Assembly: GCA_013215825.1 (NCBI GenBank)
Contig: JABSQN010000005.1
Span: 62,001 to 126,000 of the forward strand
Source of the DNA: Piscirickettsiaceae bacterium
GTDB lineage: Bacteria > Pseudomonadota > Gammaproteobacteria > Nitrosococcales > Methylophagaceae
Direction: 5' to 3'
Length of the DNA: 64,000 nucleotides
The number at the start of each line of letters is the position of its first letter. Within the stretch, counting starts at the first letter, position 1. Both the position numbers and the translations under genes were made by a program. Below, piece after piece: positions 49,879-60,413 of the stretch. Under the pieces are notes generated by a model, which worked only from the letters and a program-made list of their open reading frames with translations, was not told the DNA's origin and ran no database searches.

Positions 49879-50340
49879 TTAGCTTAATAAGTCTTTTTCT
49901 TGTGAGGATTCTAATTGCTGTATAGGCTGTTCTTCATCGATCACATTGTGTGCAACATTGAGGATGTTTTCATCCTTCTCAGACACATGAATAAGTTGCC
50001 CATTAACTTCACAGCCCATCGCCATTTCTAGTAAGCGGTAATACACATTGCCATTAATTTTGGCTTTAGAGGCAAGTTCAACATGCTCTGAGGCATACAC
50101 ATTGCCTGAGATTGACCCATTAATGATCAAGTTTGGAACACGAATTTCACCTTCGATGACACCTTGTTCACTTAATGTGAGAACCGATTCCGTATCGCCT
50201 GTTGCATTGATATTGCCCGCTACACTGCCATCAATACGCAAGCCGCCACTAAAGCTAATATCACCTTTAATATGTGTATGTTGGCCAATCAATGTGTCAA
50301 TGCGAGTTGCTTTTACGGCCTTTTTCTTTTTGCTAAACAT
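49879..50340 (-). CDS. Bactofilin
   Basis: 153 residues with a central right-handed beta-helix (about 18-120) of repeated strands (IKGDISFSGGLRIDGSVAGNI, then VPNLIINGSISGNVY and ASKAKINGNVYY), flanked by basic N-terminal and acidic C-terminal tails. Bactofilins polymerise without nucleotide into filaments that position cell-wall enzymes. It is preceded on the same strand by a coiled-coil membrane protein and followed by the PBP1b gene, which supports a cell-wall role. The usual M23 peptidase partner is not present. Confidence 0.9.
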   Translation of the reverse strand: MFSKKKKAVKATRIDTLIGQHTHIKGDISFSGGLRIDGSVAGNINATGDTESVLTLSEQGVIEGEIRVPNLIINGSISGNVYASEHVELASKAKINGNVYYRLLEMAMGCEVNGQLIHVSEKDENILNVAHNVIDEEQPIQQLESSQEKDLLS

Positions 50341-50366
50341 GGGTGTCGTCTCTCTACTATTAATTA

Positions 50367-51071
50367 TTATCGTGCAAAGGTCTCAATATGCCAGTCAAAA
50401 ACGTGCGTAAGGACTTTTTTCTTTTTTTGCTTTAAATGAATTGTTATAGTATTCGGAGTCACATTGTCGGTCAATTCTATTTGTCCTTCCAGCACTTGAA
50501 CATGACGGATCTTAAGTGAATGTTCCTTAATTACATGCTGTTTTCCACCTTTATTTAATAGGACAATAACAGTTCCTGTAATGGGCTTATTAATTCGTTT
50601 GCCTTGTGTGAGTACTAAACGGTAATTTATTTTATTTGATTGGGCGATATCTTGGCGTAGATGTAATTCACGAATTTGTAATTTACTATCACTGCTGCCT
50701 TGGGTAATGTTTTGATAGAACATCAGTTCTTTATTTAGCAAAACCAGATCATCTTGTAGCTGGATTAATTGTAATTGTAACTGTTCATCGGTGGCTTGTT
50801 GAATCGCCAGAAAATGTTGGTGCGACTCTATTTGTTCTGCTTGTTGTTGATTAGTATTGTTTAATTTCTGATTGTCACTGTTTAGCACTGTATTTTTTTC
50901 TGCTAACAATGTTGCTTGTGACAATAGCTGATCAGCTGTTTGTTTTTGGTAGAGCCAAAGTGATGTAGCAGTAAGGGCAATAGTGACCAGCACAATGATG
51001 ATACAGCGGAAAGGTTTTGGCTGTCGGATAACGTGTTTAGCAAGTGATGACATATTAAGGTAGAGTCGCAA
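50367..51071 (-). CDS. Coiled-coil inner-membrane protein (DUF6776-like)
   Basis: 234 residues. One N-terminal membrane helix (about 22-42, [19 protein letters not shown]), a long coiled coil (about 45-120, rich in Gln and Leu) and a C-terminal beta-rich periplasmic domain with [24 protein letters not shown]. It overlaps the end of argC by 17 bases and precedes bactofilin by 26. The family name is tentative. Its position suggests it anchors or partners the bactofilin, an inference from context only. Confidence 0.65.
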   Translation of the reverse strand: MRLYLNMSSLAKHVIRQPKPFRCIIIVLVTIALTATSLWLYQKQTADQLLSQATLLAEKNTVLNSDNQKLNNTNQQQAEQIESHQHFLAIQQATDEQLQLQLIQLQDDLVLLNKELMFYQNITQGSSDSKLQIRELHLRQDIAQSNKINYRLVLTQGKRINKPITGTVIVLLNKGGKQHVIKEHSLKIRHVQVLEGQIELTDNVTPNTITIHLKQKKKKVLTHVFDWHIETFAR

Positions 51072-52083
51072 TAGTGTTAATGGCTAGTGACTCATCAAAA
51101 CCGAACATGATATTCATATTCTGAATAGCTTGTCCTGATGCACCCTTTACAAGATTATCGATAACGGATAATACGACAACCGTATTGCCTTCTTGCGGTT
51201 GATGAACAGCAATTCTACAGGTGTTGGCACCACGAACACTGCGTGTTTCAGGGTGAGAGCCAGCAGGCATTACATCAACGAAAGGTTCATCTTTATAACG
51301 CTGTTCGAATATGGCTTGAAGATCAATATCCTTGGTTAATGTGCCATATAATGTGGCGTGAATGCCTCGGATCATTGGTGTTAAATGGGGTACAAAAGTA
51401 AGGCCTACATCTTGTCCGCTAGCATTATTTAAACCTTGCGTAATTTCAGGTAAATGACGATGTCCTGCAACAGCATAGGCTTTCATATTTTCTGATGATT
51501 CAGCAAGTAATGCACCTATTGCTGCTTTTCGTCCAGCACCACTCACACCTGATTTCGCATCGGCAATAAGGTGTGCAGGATCAATAAGGTTATTTTCAAG
51601 TAGCGGTAAAAAGCCAAGCTGTGTTGCTGTTGGATAGCAGCCCGGAACAGCAATCAGTTGTGCTGACTTTATTTGCTCACGGTTCACTTCTGGCAAGCCA
51701 TAAACCGCTTGTTCCACTAAGTTAGGACAGGTATGTGCGGTGTTATACCACTGTTCCCAAAGGGCGATATCTTTAAGGCGAAAGTCAGCAGATAAATCAA
51801 TAACACGAGTGCCGCGCGCAATAAGTTCTGGTACGAGAGCCATTGCCACGGTATGAGGAGTGGCAAAAAAGACAACATCACAAGCCGCGAGCGCATCTAC
51901 ATTAGGTTCAGAAAAGTCGAGTTCGACATGACCTCGTAGATTAGGGAATAGGTCGCTGACAGCAGTCCCCGCTTCACTACGGGAGGTAATAACGCGTAAT
52001 GATACTTCAGGGTGTGTCGCAAGAAGACGTAATAATTCTACGCCTGTGTATCCCGTTGCGCCTACGATGCCGACATTAATCAT
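51055..52083 (-). CDS. argC: N-acetyl-gamma-glutamyl-phosphate reductase
   Basis: Third step of arginine synthesis (NADPH). 342 residues: [21 protein letters not shown] at the N-terminus, [10 protein letters not shown], catalytic Cys in [13 protein letters not shown] and the C-terminal [17 protein letters not shown]. It is followed with overlap by the coiled-coil membrane protein gene. The catalytic residues are present and nothing unusual was seen. Confidence 0.97.
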   Translation of the reverse strand: MINVGIVGATGYTGVELLRLLATHPEVSLRVITSRSEAGTAVSDLFPNLRGHVELDFSEPNVDALAACDVVFFATPHTVAMALVPELIARGTRVIDLSADFRLKDIALWEQWYNTAHTCPNLVEQAVYGLPEVNREQIKSAQLIAVPGCYPTATQLGFLPLLENNLIDPAHLIADAKSGVSGAGRKAAIGALLAESSENMKAYAVAGHRHLPEITQGLNNASGQDVGLTFVPHLTPMIRGIHATLYGTLTKDIDLQAIFEQRYKDEPFVDVMPAGSHPETRSVRGANTCRIAVHQPQEGNTVVVLSVIDNLVKGASGQAIQNMNIMFGFDESLAINTIATLP

Positions 52084-52151
52084 AGCTTGCTCTCTAAATT
52101 AAGCGAATAAAACGTTACATAATAAAAGAGCGGAAGAGAAAGAGAAAGGAC

Positions 52152-54797
52152 TTAACGCGTGTTGAGTAATTTTTCTAAGCGTTGTTTTTGCAATATAGAG
52201 TCTCTCGTCGTGCTGACGATTGCTTGAGAGAAGCTTAATTCAGTGATGTAAAGAGGATAATTATTGTTTGATTTACGCAAGCTGAGCATAAAATCGGCTA
52301 CTTGTTTAAATAAGGCGGGATCATTGCTGATACCTGAGAAATGTTTGGGGCCGCATTTAATTGTACAATGCGCATTGTCTTTGGCGAAGTCCATCGTAAT
52401 GATAACTGGGAGATAATTAAACTTTGTTGCAGTATTTGGCAGGGGTAATTCGCGCATTTTCCATTTGTTGGCTATGGCGTTTTCTATGCTGAAAAATTGC
52501 AATTTAAGATCTTTTTGTTTTATCCGCGAACTTAGGAAATGGTGGAAGTGGCTAATTAGGGTTGCTTTATTTAAATCAGTGTACGTTTGCAGAAATAAAG
52601 AGCCAAATTCATCAAGTAAATAAACCGACATGCTTTGAGTGCTGTTTTGGTGTAGAAACAATGTTATTTGCGAATCAGATTGATAGCTTAGTAAGGATGA
52701 AAATATGCCGGAGGGATCGAGAGTTGGGTCAATCATGCTTGCAGAGAAATCTATTCGTGCCTTGGCTAAGGCTGCATACACATTGACCGATTTTCTCATA
52801 ATGGAATAATCAGAGCTACCCTCTTGCCATTGCAATAGATAACTGTTTTTGGCGATAACAATAAAGTAGTCGCCACACAATCTGTTTTTGCAGTAGTGAG
52901 CATTTACATTCTTATAAAGTTCTTCGAGTCGAACATTGATAATATGGCTATAGGTATCCGAGGGCGACCAGCAGGACAGGCTTGCTGTGTTATGGGCAGG
53001 ATTCCACCAAGGAATGAATGTAGTGAGCATGTCTAAAGGAGCCGTTGTACCTGAGAAGGTAAATGTATGCCATTCTCCCCAGCTAGAACAAATTAGACCA
53101 TCAATACTAAGAATAAGAGCTTCACCTCTATTTGCATAGTTAAGAGGGTCATTTTGTAAGCTTGCTAGTTTTAGTCCTTGCTGTTCCAGTTTAGCCATTG
53201 CCTGTTTTCCAAGGTTGGCAAAGAGTAATACATGCTTTAATTTAGGAGACTGTGAAAAAGCTTTTATAGCTGGTTTTGGGTTGATTGCTAAAGGCGAGTC
53301 TAATAATTGTTGAATCAACGGCTTAACCGTTGATATCGATATCACATGTGTATTGTCTGACACAATAATTCTTGAATTACTGGTTAATAGATGATTGCTC
53401 ACAGCCCAAGCTAAAATATGCAGTAACGAAAGGTTTTGATGCAGGGGAATTTGCGATGTACTGCTTAGACTGATACTGCTTATTTTCCAGTCACCATTTT
53501 CTTCAAAGCGATGGAGGTATAAATGTTCTTCATGTTGTTTTGGTAATAAGCCTGAGGGCAGTTGTTCAATAGTCTCGGGTTTGGTGTCAGAAATTTGCTG
53601 TAGCTTCTTCTCAATTGATGTGTAAAGAGGAGGAAGGCTTATTTGCTGTTGTTTGGAAAAATACATCAAAGAATCAGAAACCTGTTGGAATGCAGAACGT
53701 GTTTTTAAATGCTCATCTGCACATTGTTTATAGTGTGATTGATGTCGGCTGTCCAATAAATTTAAGTGTTCATCTTGTTCGGTCCAAGTTTGGCAGCGTT
53801 GATTAACAAAGGCTCTGCGCCAAGGATATTTAGGATGTGATACTTTTTGGGATAGACGTTCTTCGGTCTGGATATAAAATGATTGTTGGATAAGCTCCAA
53901 TGTTTCAAAGGATATATCCGAGGACTCGAGTTGTTTGAGCTGCAATTGTCTAGTGTCTATATTTAGCGGCTCTACTTCACCGTGATAAAAGAGTACTTTT
54001 AGATCCGCACTCAGCCATGATGTTGTTGGAAATTGCTGACACTGATGGTGGTAATAAAAGAGTGTTAATAAGTCTGTTAATCCATTTTCAATGGCGTGTG
54101 CTAATAAGCTTAGGGTGTTATCAACTAGTTTCTTTGCGGAGCGTGTCTTCGTAACATCACCAAAATCAAGAAGTGTGATTTGTTGTATACGTTGTGCTAG
54201 TAGCTGTTCGGCTGTTGATTGATAATCAACATTGGGTGGAATTAACCACCAGACAGGCATTGCTCCGGCAATAACTAAACCATTGAGATAAAAGTTATCT
54301 AACTCATCGTTGGACAGCGATTGTTGTAATTTATCGTCAGCAAATAAGCGAATGGATGTAGTGATGCCCAATGATGTCGACCAGTTACTAAAGACCGCGC
54401 TTTTATTTTGTAAATGTTGTTGCTGTTCAGGACTTAGATCGGCTGAATGCACTAGCCATAGTTCATACTGAGGCTGTTTGGGATAGTGTAATAGTCCGCT
54501 ATTATTAATTAAATAGAGGCCAGAGATTGGATAGTGTCGCAGAGCACGAAGCTTGGTGTTAAATTTAGTGTTTAGTGTTTTAGCGAGTGTTAATTGCGAT
54601 TTAGAAGGTTGATAACCGGCAATGCCAGCAGGTGCTTTATCGCTAATTGTCTTGGGTAATATAGGTGAGTTAGTATGAAAAACCAGAGCTAATAAATCAA
54701 AGTAGAGTGTTTGATTCTTTGGTGCTATTTCCCGCAACCGTTCGATCCGTGTACGGTTGAGAGACTGAAAATTAGCTAGAACCTGTTCTTGTTCCAT
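52152..54797 (-). CDS. Class I adenylate cyclase homologue, catalytic signature apparently lost
   Basis: 881 residues, long intact frame. Overall order and many stretches match class I adenylate cyclase (CyaA): an N-terminal domain, ISGLYL...ELWLVH where CyaA has ITGVYT...DIWVCH, then LDNFYLNGLVIAGAMPVWWLIPP for [28 protein letters not shown]...WRRAFV, and a C-terminal half with SSWGEWHTFTFSG for the SWNEVRTLHFNG signature. Two features of known enzymes are missing: the Gly-Ser-Thr-Ser-Ser nucleotide loop reads Asn-Asn-Ser-Gly-Leu at residues 98-102, and the Asp-Leu-Asp metal site reads Gln-Tyr-Glu at 110-112. The EYFGASLWQLYK signature is also not kept. It is probably a pseudoenzyme or has a changed role. 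Confidence 0.75.
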   Translation of the reverse strand: MEQEQVLANFQSLNRTRIERLREIAPKNQTLYFDLLALVFHTNSPILPKTISDKAPAGIAGYQPSKSQLTLAKTLNTKFNTKLRALRHYPISGLYLINNSGLLHYPKQPQYELWLVHSADLSPEQQQHLQNKSAVFSNWSTSLGITTSIRLFADDKLQQSLSNDELDNFYLNGLVIAGAMPVWWLIPPNVDYQSTAEQLLAQRIQQITLLDFGDVTKTRSAKKLVDNTLSLLAHAIENGLTDLLTLFYYHHQCQQFPTTSWLSADLKVLFYHGEVEPLNIDTRQLQLKQLESSDISFETLELIQQSFYIQTEERLSQKVSHPKYPWRRAFVNQRCQTWTEQDEHLNLLDSRHQSHYKQCADEHLKTRSAFQQVSDSLMYFSKQQQISLPPLYTSIEKKLQQISDTKPETIEQLPSGLLPKQHEEHLYLHRFEENGDWKISSISLSSTSQIPLHQNLSLLHILAWAVSNHLLTSNSRIIVSDNTHVISISTVKPLIQQLLDSPLAINPKPAIKAFSQSPKLKHVLLFANLGKQAMAKLEQQGLKLASLQNDPLNYANRGEALILSIDGLICSSWGEWHTFTFSGTTAPLDMLTTFIPWWNPAHNTASLSCWSPSDTYSHIINVRLEELYKNVNAHYCKNRLCGDYFIVIAKNSYLLQWQEGSSDYSIMRKSVNVYAALAKARIDFSASMIDPTLDPSGIFSSLLSYQSDSQITLFLHQNSTQSMSVYLLDEFGSLFLQTYTDLNKATLISHFHHFLSSRIKQKDLKLQFFSIENAIANKWKMRELPLPNTATKFNYLPVIITMDFAKDNAHCTIKCGPKHFSGISNDPALFKQVADFMLSLRKSNNNYPLYITELSFSQAIVSTTRDSILQKQRLEKLLNTR

Positions 54798-54818
54798 TAG
54801 GTGTCCATACTAAGTAGC

Positions 54819-56396
54819 TTAATGACGGAAGTGGCGCATACCTGTGAAGACCATGGCAATACCGTGTTCATCGGCGGCGGCAATAACTTCATCGTCACGC
54901 ATAGAACCACCTGGTTGAATAACAGCACTGATGCCTGCTTTCGCAGCCAAATCCAAACCATCGCGGAAGGGGAAAAAGGCATCTGATGCCATCACTGCAC
55001 CTGGAACAGGCAAACCAGCATCATCGGCTTTAATGCCTGCAATACGGCTACTGATAACACGGCTCATTTGCCCAGCACCAATACCCACTGTTTGTTGGTC
55101 TTTAACATAGACAATGGCATTTGATTTTACGAACTTAGCCACGCGCCATGCAAATAATAAGTCTGCCATTTGATCGTCGGTTGGTGATTTTTTGGTGACG
55201 ACTTTTAATTCATCTTGTGTTACTAACGCCGTGTCACGATCTTGTACTAATAAGCCACCGGTCACACGTTTGAAGTCCAAACCTTCGGCTTGTTGTGTTG
55301 GGAATTCACCACAGCAAAGTAGGCGTACATTCTTTTTGGCACTGATAACTTCTTTTGCTTCATCACTGATTGATGGCGCGATAATAACTTCAACAAACTG
55401 ACGATCAACAATCGCTTGTGCTGTTTTGCCATCTAATTCACGGTTGAAGGCGATAATGCCGCCAAATGCAGATGTTGTATCTGTTTGGTAGGCTAAATCG
55501 TAAGCGGTTAATAAATCGTCAGCTATTGCTACGCCACATGGGTTTGCATGTTTCACAATCACACAGGCTGGCGATTCTGGGAAGGCTTTAACGCATTCAA
55601 GTGCGGCATCAGTATCGGCAATATTATTGTATGACAGCTCTTTACCCTGAATTTGAGTGGCAGAACTAATCGTGCCCACTTCAGGATTACTTTCGGTATA
55701 AAAGGCTGCTTTTTGATGTGGATTCTCACCATAACGCAATTCTTGTGTTTTATTGAATTGGTTATTAAAGGTGCGAGGGAAGTTGTCTTCACCAGCATTT
55801 TCCGTGTAGGCGTTGGTGATTTTTCCAAGGTGATTAGCAATTGCACCATCATAATGAGCGGTATGTTCAAATGTCTTAACGGCTAAATCAAAACGTGTGG
55901 CATCATCAACAGCGCCCGTCGCGTTAAGTTGTTTTAATACGCGATCGTAATCAGCCGGATCAATTAAAACAGTCACTGAAGCATGATTTTTAGCGGCGGC
56001 ACGCAACATGGTTGGACCACCAATATCAATGTTTTCAATCGCCATTGGCAGCGTGCAATCATCACGCGCAATAGTTGCTTCAAAAGGGTATAAATTCACC
56101 ACAACCAAATCAATAGGTGCAATATCATGTTCAGCCATGATGGCTTCATCAATACCACGACGCGCTAATAAACCGCCGTGAATTTTAGGATGCAATGTTT
56201 TGATGCGACCATCCATCATTTCAGGAAAGCCCGTGTGTTCGGATACTTCTTTTACCGGAACGCCTGCATCTTGCAATAGTTTAGCTGTGCCGCCAGTAGA
56301 TAATAATTCAACACCAAGACGAGTAAGCTCTTGCGCTAATTCTAAAACACCTGTTTTGTCAGATACACTTAATAATGCACGTTGGACTTTATTCAT
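54819..56396 (-). CDS. purH: Bifunctional AICAR transformylase / IMP cyclohydrolase
   Basis: Last two steps of IMP synthesis. 525 residues: the N-terminal IMP cyclohydrolase (MGS-like; [49 protein letters not shown]) and the C-terminal transformylase ([42 protein letters not shown], ending [10 protein letters not shown]). It lies 30 bases after fis, the conserved fis-purH pair, but purD is elsewhere in the window. Confidence 0.98.
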   Translation of the reverse strand: MNKVQRALLSVSDKTGVLELAQELTRLGVELLSTGGTAKLLQDAGVPVKEVSEHTGFPEMMDGRIKTLHPKIHGGLLARRGIDEAIMAEHDIAPIDLVVVNLYPFEATIARDDCTLPMAIENIDIGGPTMLRAAAKNHASVTVLIDPADYDRVLKQLNATGAVDDATRFDLAVKTFEHTAHYDGAIANHLGKITNAYTENAGEDNFPRTFNNQFNKTQELRYGENPHQKAAFYTESNPEVGTISSATQIQGKELSYNNIADTDAALECVKAFPESPACVIVKHANPCGVAIADDLLTAYDLAYQTDTTSAFGGIIAFNRELDGKTAQAIVDRQFVEVIIAPSISDEAKEVISAKKNVRLLCCGEFPTQQAEGLDFKRVTGGLLVQDRDTALVTQDELKVVTKKSPTDDQMADLLFAWRVAKFVKSNAIVYVKDQQTVGIGAGQMSRVISSRIAGIKADDAGLPVPGAVMASDAFFPFRDGLDLAAKAGISAVIQPGGSMRDDEVIAAADEHGIAMVFTGMRHFRH

Positions 56397-56426
56397 TTAT
56401 GTTCTCTAAATATAGTGAAAAGGTCG

Positions 56427-56717
56427 TTATAGACCATACGATTTTAATTTCTTTCTTAAGGTGCCACGATTAAGCCCTAAGATCTCAGCTGCACGACTTT
56501 GATTGCCATTAGTATGCGACAGCGTGGCTTTAAAAAGAGGTGCTTCTACTTCTGCCAATAACATATCGTAAAGGTTAGCAGCGGGATGACCATCTAACTG
56601 TTTAAAATACTGCCTTAACGCATTCTCCACACACTCACCCAAAGGTGCTGAGCTACGTTCTTCTGCCACAGATAAATTACAATATGGACTTGAGGGATTA
56701 TTTGAAGAGTCTGTCAT
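56427..56717 (-). CDS. fis: DNA-binding protein Fis
   Basis: Nucleoid-associated, DNA-bending protein and regulator of rRNA and tRNA genes. 96 residues: N-terminal beta-hairpin area and C-terminal helix-turn-helix VKATLSHTNGNQSRAAEILGL-type sequence ending GLNRGTLRKKLKSYGL. The start codon overlaps the dusB stop (ATGA), the classic dusB-fis operon. Confidence 0.97.
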   Translation of the reverse strand: MTDSSNNPSSPYCNLSVAEERSSAPLGECVENALRQYFKQLDGHPAANLYDMLLAEVEAPLFKATLSHTNGNQSRAAEILGLNRGTLRKKLKSYGL

Positions 56718-57697
56718 GCCGCTATTGTATCCTGTTCCAGCTTAGCAAAAAACTGCTGTGTAAAATCAAGCTGTTGCTGTGGGGACTCGAGTGTATTCAT
56801 TTGCTGGCGGAAAGGGTTGCCATCACGGAAGCCTTTGCTATACCAAGCAATGTGTTTTCGAGCCATACGAACGCCAGTGTAATCACCGTAGAATTCATAC
56901 AAAGTATGTAAATGCTCAATCAGTATCTGACTGATTTCAGTAACACTTGGCGCGGATAAATGTTCCTTATGAGCGAGGTAATGATTAATTTGTTGAAAGA
57001 TCCACGGATTACCCTGTGCGGCACGACCAATCATCAATGCATCCGCCTTGGTATATTCTAAAACGTATTTGGCTTTTTCAGGGCTAGAAATATCACCATT
57101 AGCAATAACGGGGATAGTGATGGCGGATTTGATTTCAGCAATGGTGTCATATTCTGCATCACCACGGTAGCCATCAGCACGAGTTCGACCATGCACCGCG
57201 AGCGCTTGAATACCTGACTGTTCAGCAATGCGTGCAATGGCAACACCATTACGATTATCGAGATCCCAGCCTGTGCGGATTTTTAGGGTGACAGGCACAT
57301 CAACCGCATTAACAACGGCTTCTAAAATTTGAGCAACCAAGGGTTCATTTTGTAATAAAGCCGATCCCGCCATCACACTGCATACTTTTTTAGCAGGACA
57401 GCCCATATTGATATCAATAATATGGGCGCCTTGTGCCACATTATGTTGGGCAGCTTCAGCCATCATTGCCGGATCTGTACCTGCTATTTGAATAGATCTA
57501 GGCTCAGGTTCACCGTCATGATTAGCACGAAGTAATGATTTTTTACTTGCCCATAATGACTTATTGGCAGTGATCATCTCAGACACCACCATACCTGCAC
57601 CTAAGCGACGGCATAATTGACGAAAAGGGCGATCAGTTACGCCAGCCATTGGCGCTAAAAATAGATTGTTGGGTAGTGTATATTGTCCGATATTCAT
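56714..57697 (-). CDS. dusB: tRNA-dihydrouridine synthase B
   Basis: FMN-dependent reduction of uridine in the tRNA D-loop. The frame is open to 57727, but ATG at 57697 (MNIGQYTLPNNLFLAPMAGV) overlaps the prmA stop as ATGA and gives 327 residues, the normal length. It has APMAGVTDRPFRQL, NMGCPAKKV with catalytic Cys, VHGRTRADGY and NGDISSPEKA. It is translationally coupled to prmA upstream and fis downstream. Confidence 0.96.
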   Translation of the reverse strand: MNIGQYTLPNNLFLAPMAGVTDRPFRQLCRRLGAGMVVSEMITANKSLWASKKSLLRANHDGEPEPRSIQIAGTDPAMMAEAAQHNVAQGAHIIDINMGCPAKKVCSVMAGSALLQNEPLVAQILEAVVNAVDVPVTLKIRTGWDLDNRNGVAIARIAEQSGIQALAVHGRTRADGYRGDAEYDTIAEIKSAITIPVIANGDISSPEKAKYVLEYTKADALMIGRAAQGNPWIFQQINHYLAHKEHLSAPSVTEISQILIEHLHTLYEFYGDYTGVRMARKHIAWYSKGFRDGNPFRQQMNTLESPQQQLDFTQQFFAKLEQDTIAA

Positions 57698-58569
57698 GGA
57701 CGTTTTTGACCAACGAGTCGGATCCATTCCTCTTTTAGTACTGGCGCTTCCATATCAAACCATGCTTGATAGCTTTGGCTCACATCGTTAGCTTGCACAT
57801 CTAAAATGCCAGAAAGCACAATTGGCGCACCTGATTTTGTGAGGCTTGCTAAGCGTTCGGATAGTGACTGCAATGGGCCTGCAAGGATATTGGCAAGCAG
57901 TAAATCACAAATAATATCGGGACAATCATCGGGTAAATAAGTATCAATAGTGACGCCGTTACGCTCAGCATTGGCTTGTGTTGCTTCTAATGCTTGTGGA
58001 TCTGTATCAACGCCAATGACCTTTTTCGCGCCTAATAAGGCAGCAGCAATGGCTAAAATACCGGAACCACAACCATAGTCAATCACCACTTTGTCTTTAA
58101 CATCAGCTTGATCCAGCCAGTTTAAGCATAAGGCGGTTGTTGGATGCGTGCCAGTACCGAATGCTAGACCAGGATCGAGCATGATATTAACGGCATTTTC
58201 ATCAGGCGGTGTATGCCAGCTAGGGCAGATCCAAAGACGATCGCCGAATTGCATAGGATGAAAGTTATCCATCCATTCGCGTACCCAGTCTTTATCTTCC
58301 ACCACCTCAATACGGTATTTGGGCACCGGCTTAGGCGCTAACATGCCTGTTAGCATCTGAATGATAAGATCAGTGTCTGTATCCGCATCAAACAAGGCGA
58401 TAACATTGGTTGCCGCCCATAATGGTGTAGTACCTATTTCAGGTTCGTAAATCGGTTGATCTTCATTATCTTCAAAGGTAACCGCACTTGAGCCGCATTC
58501 TGATAGCAGATCTGATAATGCATCGGCATCATCGGGTGTGCTATCAAAAATAAATTGAATCCAGGCCAA
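57694..58569 (-). CDS. prmA: Ribosomal protein L11 methyltransferase
   Basis: Trimethylates ribosomal protein L11. 291 residues: an N-terminal L11-recognition domain (about 1-55), then a SAM-binding Rossmann domain with DPGLAFGTGTHPTT, VIDYGCGSGILAIAAALLGA and LLANILAGPL. It starts 2 bases after accC and overlaps dusB by 4 bases, so accB-accC-prmA-dusB-fis is probably one transcript. Confidence 0.97.
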   Translation of the reverse strand: MAWIQFIFDSTPDDADALSDLLSECGSSAVTFEDNEDQPIYEPEIGTTPLWAATNVIALFDADTDTDLIIQMLTGMLAPKPVPKYRIEVVEDKDWVREWMDNFHPMQFGDRLWICPSWHTPPDENAVNIMLDPGLAFGTGTHPTTALCLNWLDQADVKDKVVIDYGCGSGILAIAAALLGAKKVIGVDTDPQALEATQANAERNGVTIDTYLPDDCPDIICDLLLANILAGPLQSLSERLASLTKSGAPIVLSGILDVQANDVSQSYQAWFDMEAPVLKEEWIRLVGQKRP

Positions 58570-58571
58570 GA

Positions 58572-59912
58572 CTAAAGACCTAGCTTCTTCTCAAGATAGT
58601 GAATGTTCGTACCACCTTGTTGGAAGTTAGTATCACTCATAATATCTTGTTGCAGAGCGACATTTGTTTTAATGCCTTCAATACCAATTTCACTCAGCGC
58701 CGTTAGCATACGAGCAATTGCAGATTCACGCGTAGGGCCATGAGCAATCAATTTACCAATCATTGAGTCATAATTAGGAGGGACGCTATAACCGCTATAT
58801 ACATGCGAATCCATACGAATTCCCACGCCGCCTGGTGCATGATAATGCGTGATTTTACCTGGACTTGGCATAAATGTTTTGGCATCTTCAGCGTTGATAC
58901 GACATTCAATGGCATGACCATTAAGCACAATATCATCTTGAGTGAAGGATAAAGGCTCACCGGCGGCAATCTTAATTTGCTCGGCTAATAGATCAATACC
59001 GGTAATTTGTTCGGTGATGGTATGTTCTACTTGAATTCGTGTATTCATTTCGATGAAATAAAATTCATCATTTTCATATAAAAATTCAAAGGTACCTGCA
59101 CCTCGATAGCCAATCCGAACACAGGCATCAGCACAAATCTTACCCATTTTTTCACGAAGTTCTTCGGAAAGTCCCGGTGCTGGAGCTTCTTCGACTACTT
59201 TTTGGTGACGACGTTGCATTGAGCAATCACGTTCACCTAAATGTACTGCATTACCATGTTGATCGGCTAATACTTGGAATTCAACATGGCGTGGATTCAT
59301 TAGGAATTTTTCCATATAAACCATGCCATTACCAAATAATGCTTTCGCTTCACTTTTGGTTAATGAAATTGCATTTAATAAGTGAGCTTCACTGTGGACT
59401 TCACGCATACCGCGACCACCACCACCACCAGATGCTTTGATTATTAAGGGGAATCCGATTTTACGAGCAAGGCGAAGGTTTGTTTCATCGTCTTCGCCTA
59501 AAGCACCGTCAGAGCCTGGCACACACGGTACGCCAGCTTCTTTCATCGCTTTAATAGCAGACACTTTGTCACCCATCATGCGGATTGTTTCAGATTTAGG
59601 GCCAATAAAGATAAAGCCACTTTCTTCAACGCGTTCGGCAAAGTCAGCATTTTCAGATAAAAAGCCATAACCTGGATGGATAGCAGACGCATCGGTAATT
59701 TCGGCCGCACTGATTAATGCGGGCACATTAAGATAGCTTTCTGCTGATGGTGCAGGACCAATACAAACAGTTTCATCGGCTAATAAAACGTGTTTTAAAT
59801 CGCGATCTACATCGGAATGCACCGCAACAGTTTTTATGCCTAACTCTTTACACGCTCTTAAAATACGAAGGGCAATTTCCCCTCGGTTTGCAATAACAAT
59901 TTTATCAATCAT
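58572..59912 (-). CDS. accC: Biotin carboxylase subunit of acetyl-CoA carboxylase
   Basis: Carboxylates the biotin of AccB with ATP and bicarbonate, the first step of fatty acid synthesis. 446 residues: [36 protein letters not shown]-grasp loop [12 protein letters not shown] and [18 protein letters not shown]. In the last block most family members have Pro where Thr is found here (VEHPVTE). It lies 39 bases after accB. Confidence 0.97.
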   Translation of the reverse strand: MIDKIVIANRGEIALRILRACKELGIKTVAVHSDVDRDLKHVLLADETVCIGPAPSAESYLNVPALISAAEITDASAIHPGYGFLSENADFAERVEESGFIFIGPKSETIRMMGDKVSAIKAMKEAGVPCVPGSDGALGEDDETNLRLARKIGFPLIIKASGGGGGRGMREVHSEAHLLNAISLTKSEAKALFGNGMVYMEKFLMNPRHVEFQVLADQHGNAVHLGERDCSMQRRHQKVVEEAPAPGLSEELREKMGKICADACVRIGYRGAGTFEFLYENDEFYFIEMNTRIQVEHTITEQITGIDLLAEQIKIAAGEPLSFTQDDIVLNGHAIECRINAEDAKTFMPSPGKITHYHAPGGVGIRMDSHVYSGYSVPPNYDSMIGKLIAHGPTRESAIARMLTALSEIGIEGIKTNVALQQDIMSDTNFQQGGTNIHYLEKKLGL

Positions 59913-59951
59913 GGTATATATCCACAGTTTAAAATGATCAGGAAAGAGTAA

Positions 59952-60401
59952 TTATTCAATAATAATTAACGGCTCATCAAATTCAACAGGATGTCCACTT
60001 TCAACCAAAATAGCTTTAACCGTACCGCTGCGATCGGCTTCAATTTGGTTAAACATTTTCATTGCTTCGATAATGCAAATAATGTCACCTTCAGCCACGG
60101 TTTGGCCTATTTCAACAAAAGAAGCTGATTCAGGTGATGATGAGCGATAGAACGTACCGACCATCGGTGACTTCACTGCATTATCAGTATTTGCTGCGGC
60201 AGGTGCTTCTTCAACAGCAGGCGCTGCGGCAACAGGTGCGGCAAGTGGTGCCGCGGCAAGAGCCGGTGCCGCCATCATAACGGGGGCGGCAGTATTATTA
60301 CGGCTGATGCGAACTGATTCTTCACCTTCATGAATTTCAATTTCTGCGATGTCTGATTCTTGAATTAAATCGATCAGTTTTTTGATTTTACGAATATCCA
60401 T
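59952..60401 (-). CDS. accB: Biotin carboxyl carrier protein of acetyl-CoA carboxylase
   Basis: Carries carboxybiotin between the carboxylase and transferase parts of acetyl-CoA carboxylase. 149 residues: N-terminal [20 protein letters not shown], a flexible Ala/Pro-rich linker (about 38-72) and a biotinyl domain with acceptor Lys115 in EAMKMFNQI. The family's protruding 'thumb' region is represented by [19 protein letters not shown]. It is followed by accC and preceded by aroQ. Confidence 0.98.
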   Translation of the reverse strand: MDIRKIKKLIDLIQESDIAEIEIHEGEESVRISRNNTAAPVMMAAPALAAAPLAAPVAAAPAVEEAPAAANTDNAVKSPMVGTFYRSSSPESASFVEIGQTVAEGDIICIIEAMKMFNQIEADRSGTVKAILVESGHPVEFDEPLIIIE

Positions 60402-60413
60402 AAAGATAAACCT

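Noticed and set aside
57698-57727. Upstream start for dusB
   Set aside because: It would lie inside prmA; the ATGA overlap at 57694-57697 gives the standard start and length.
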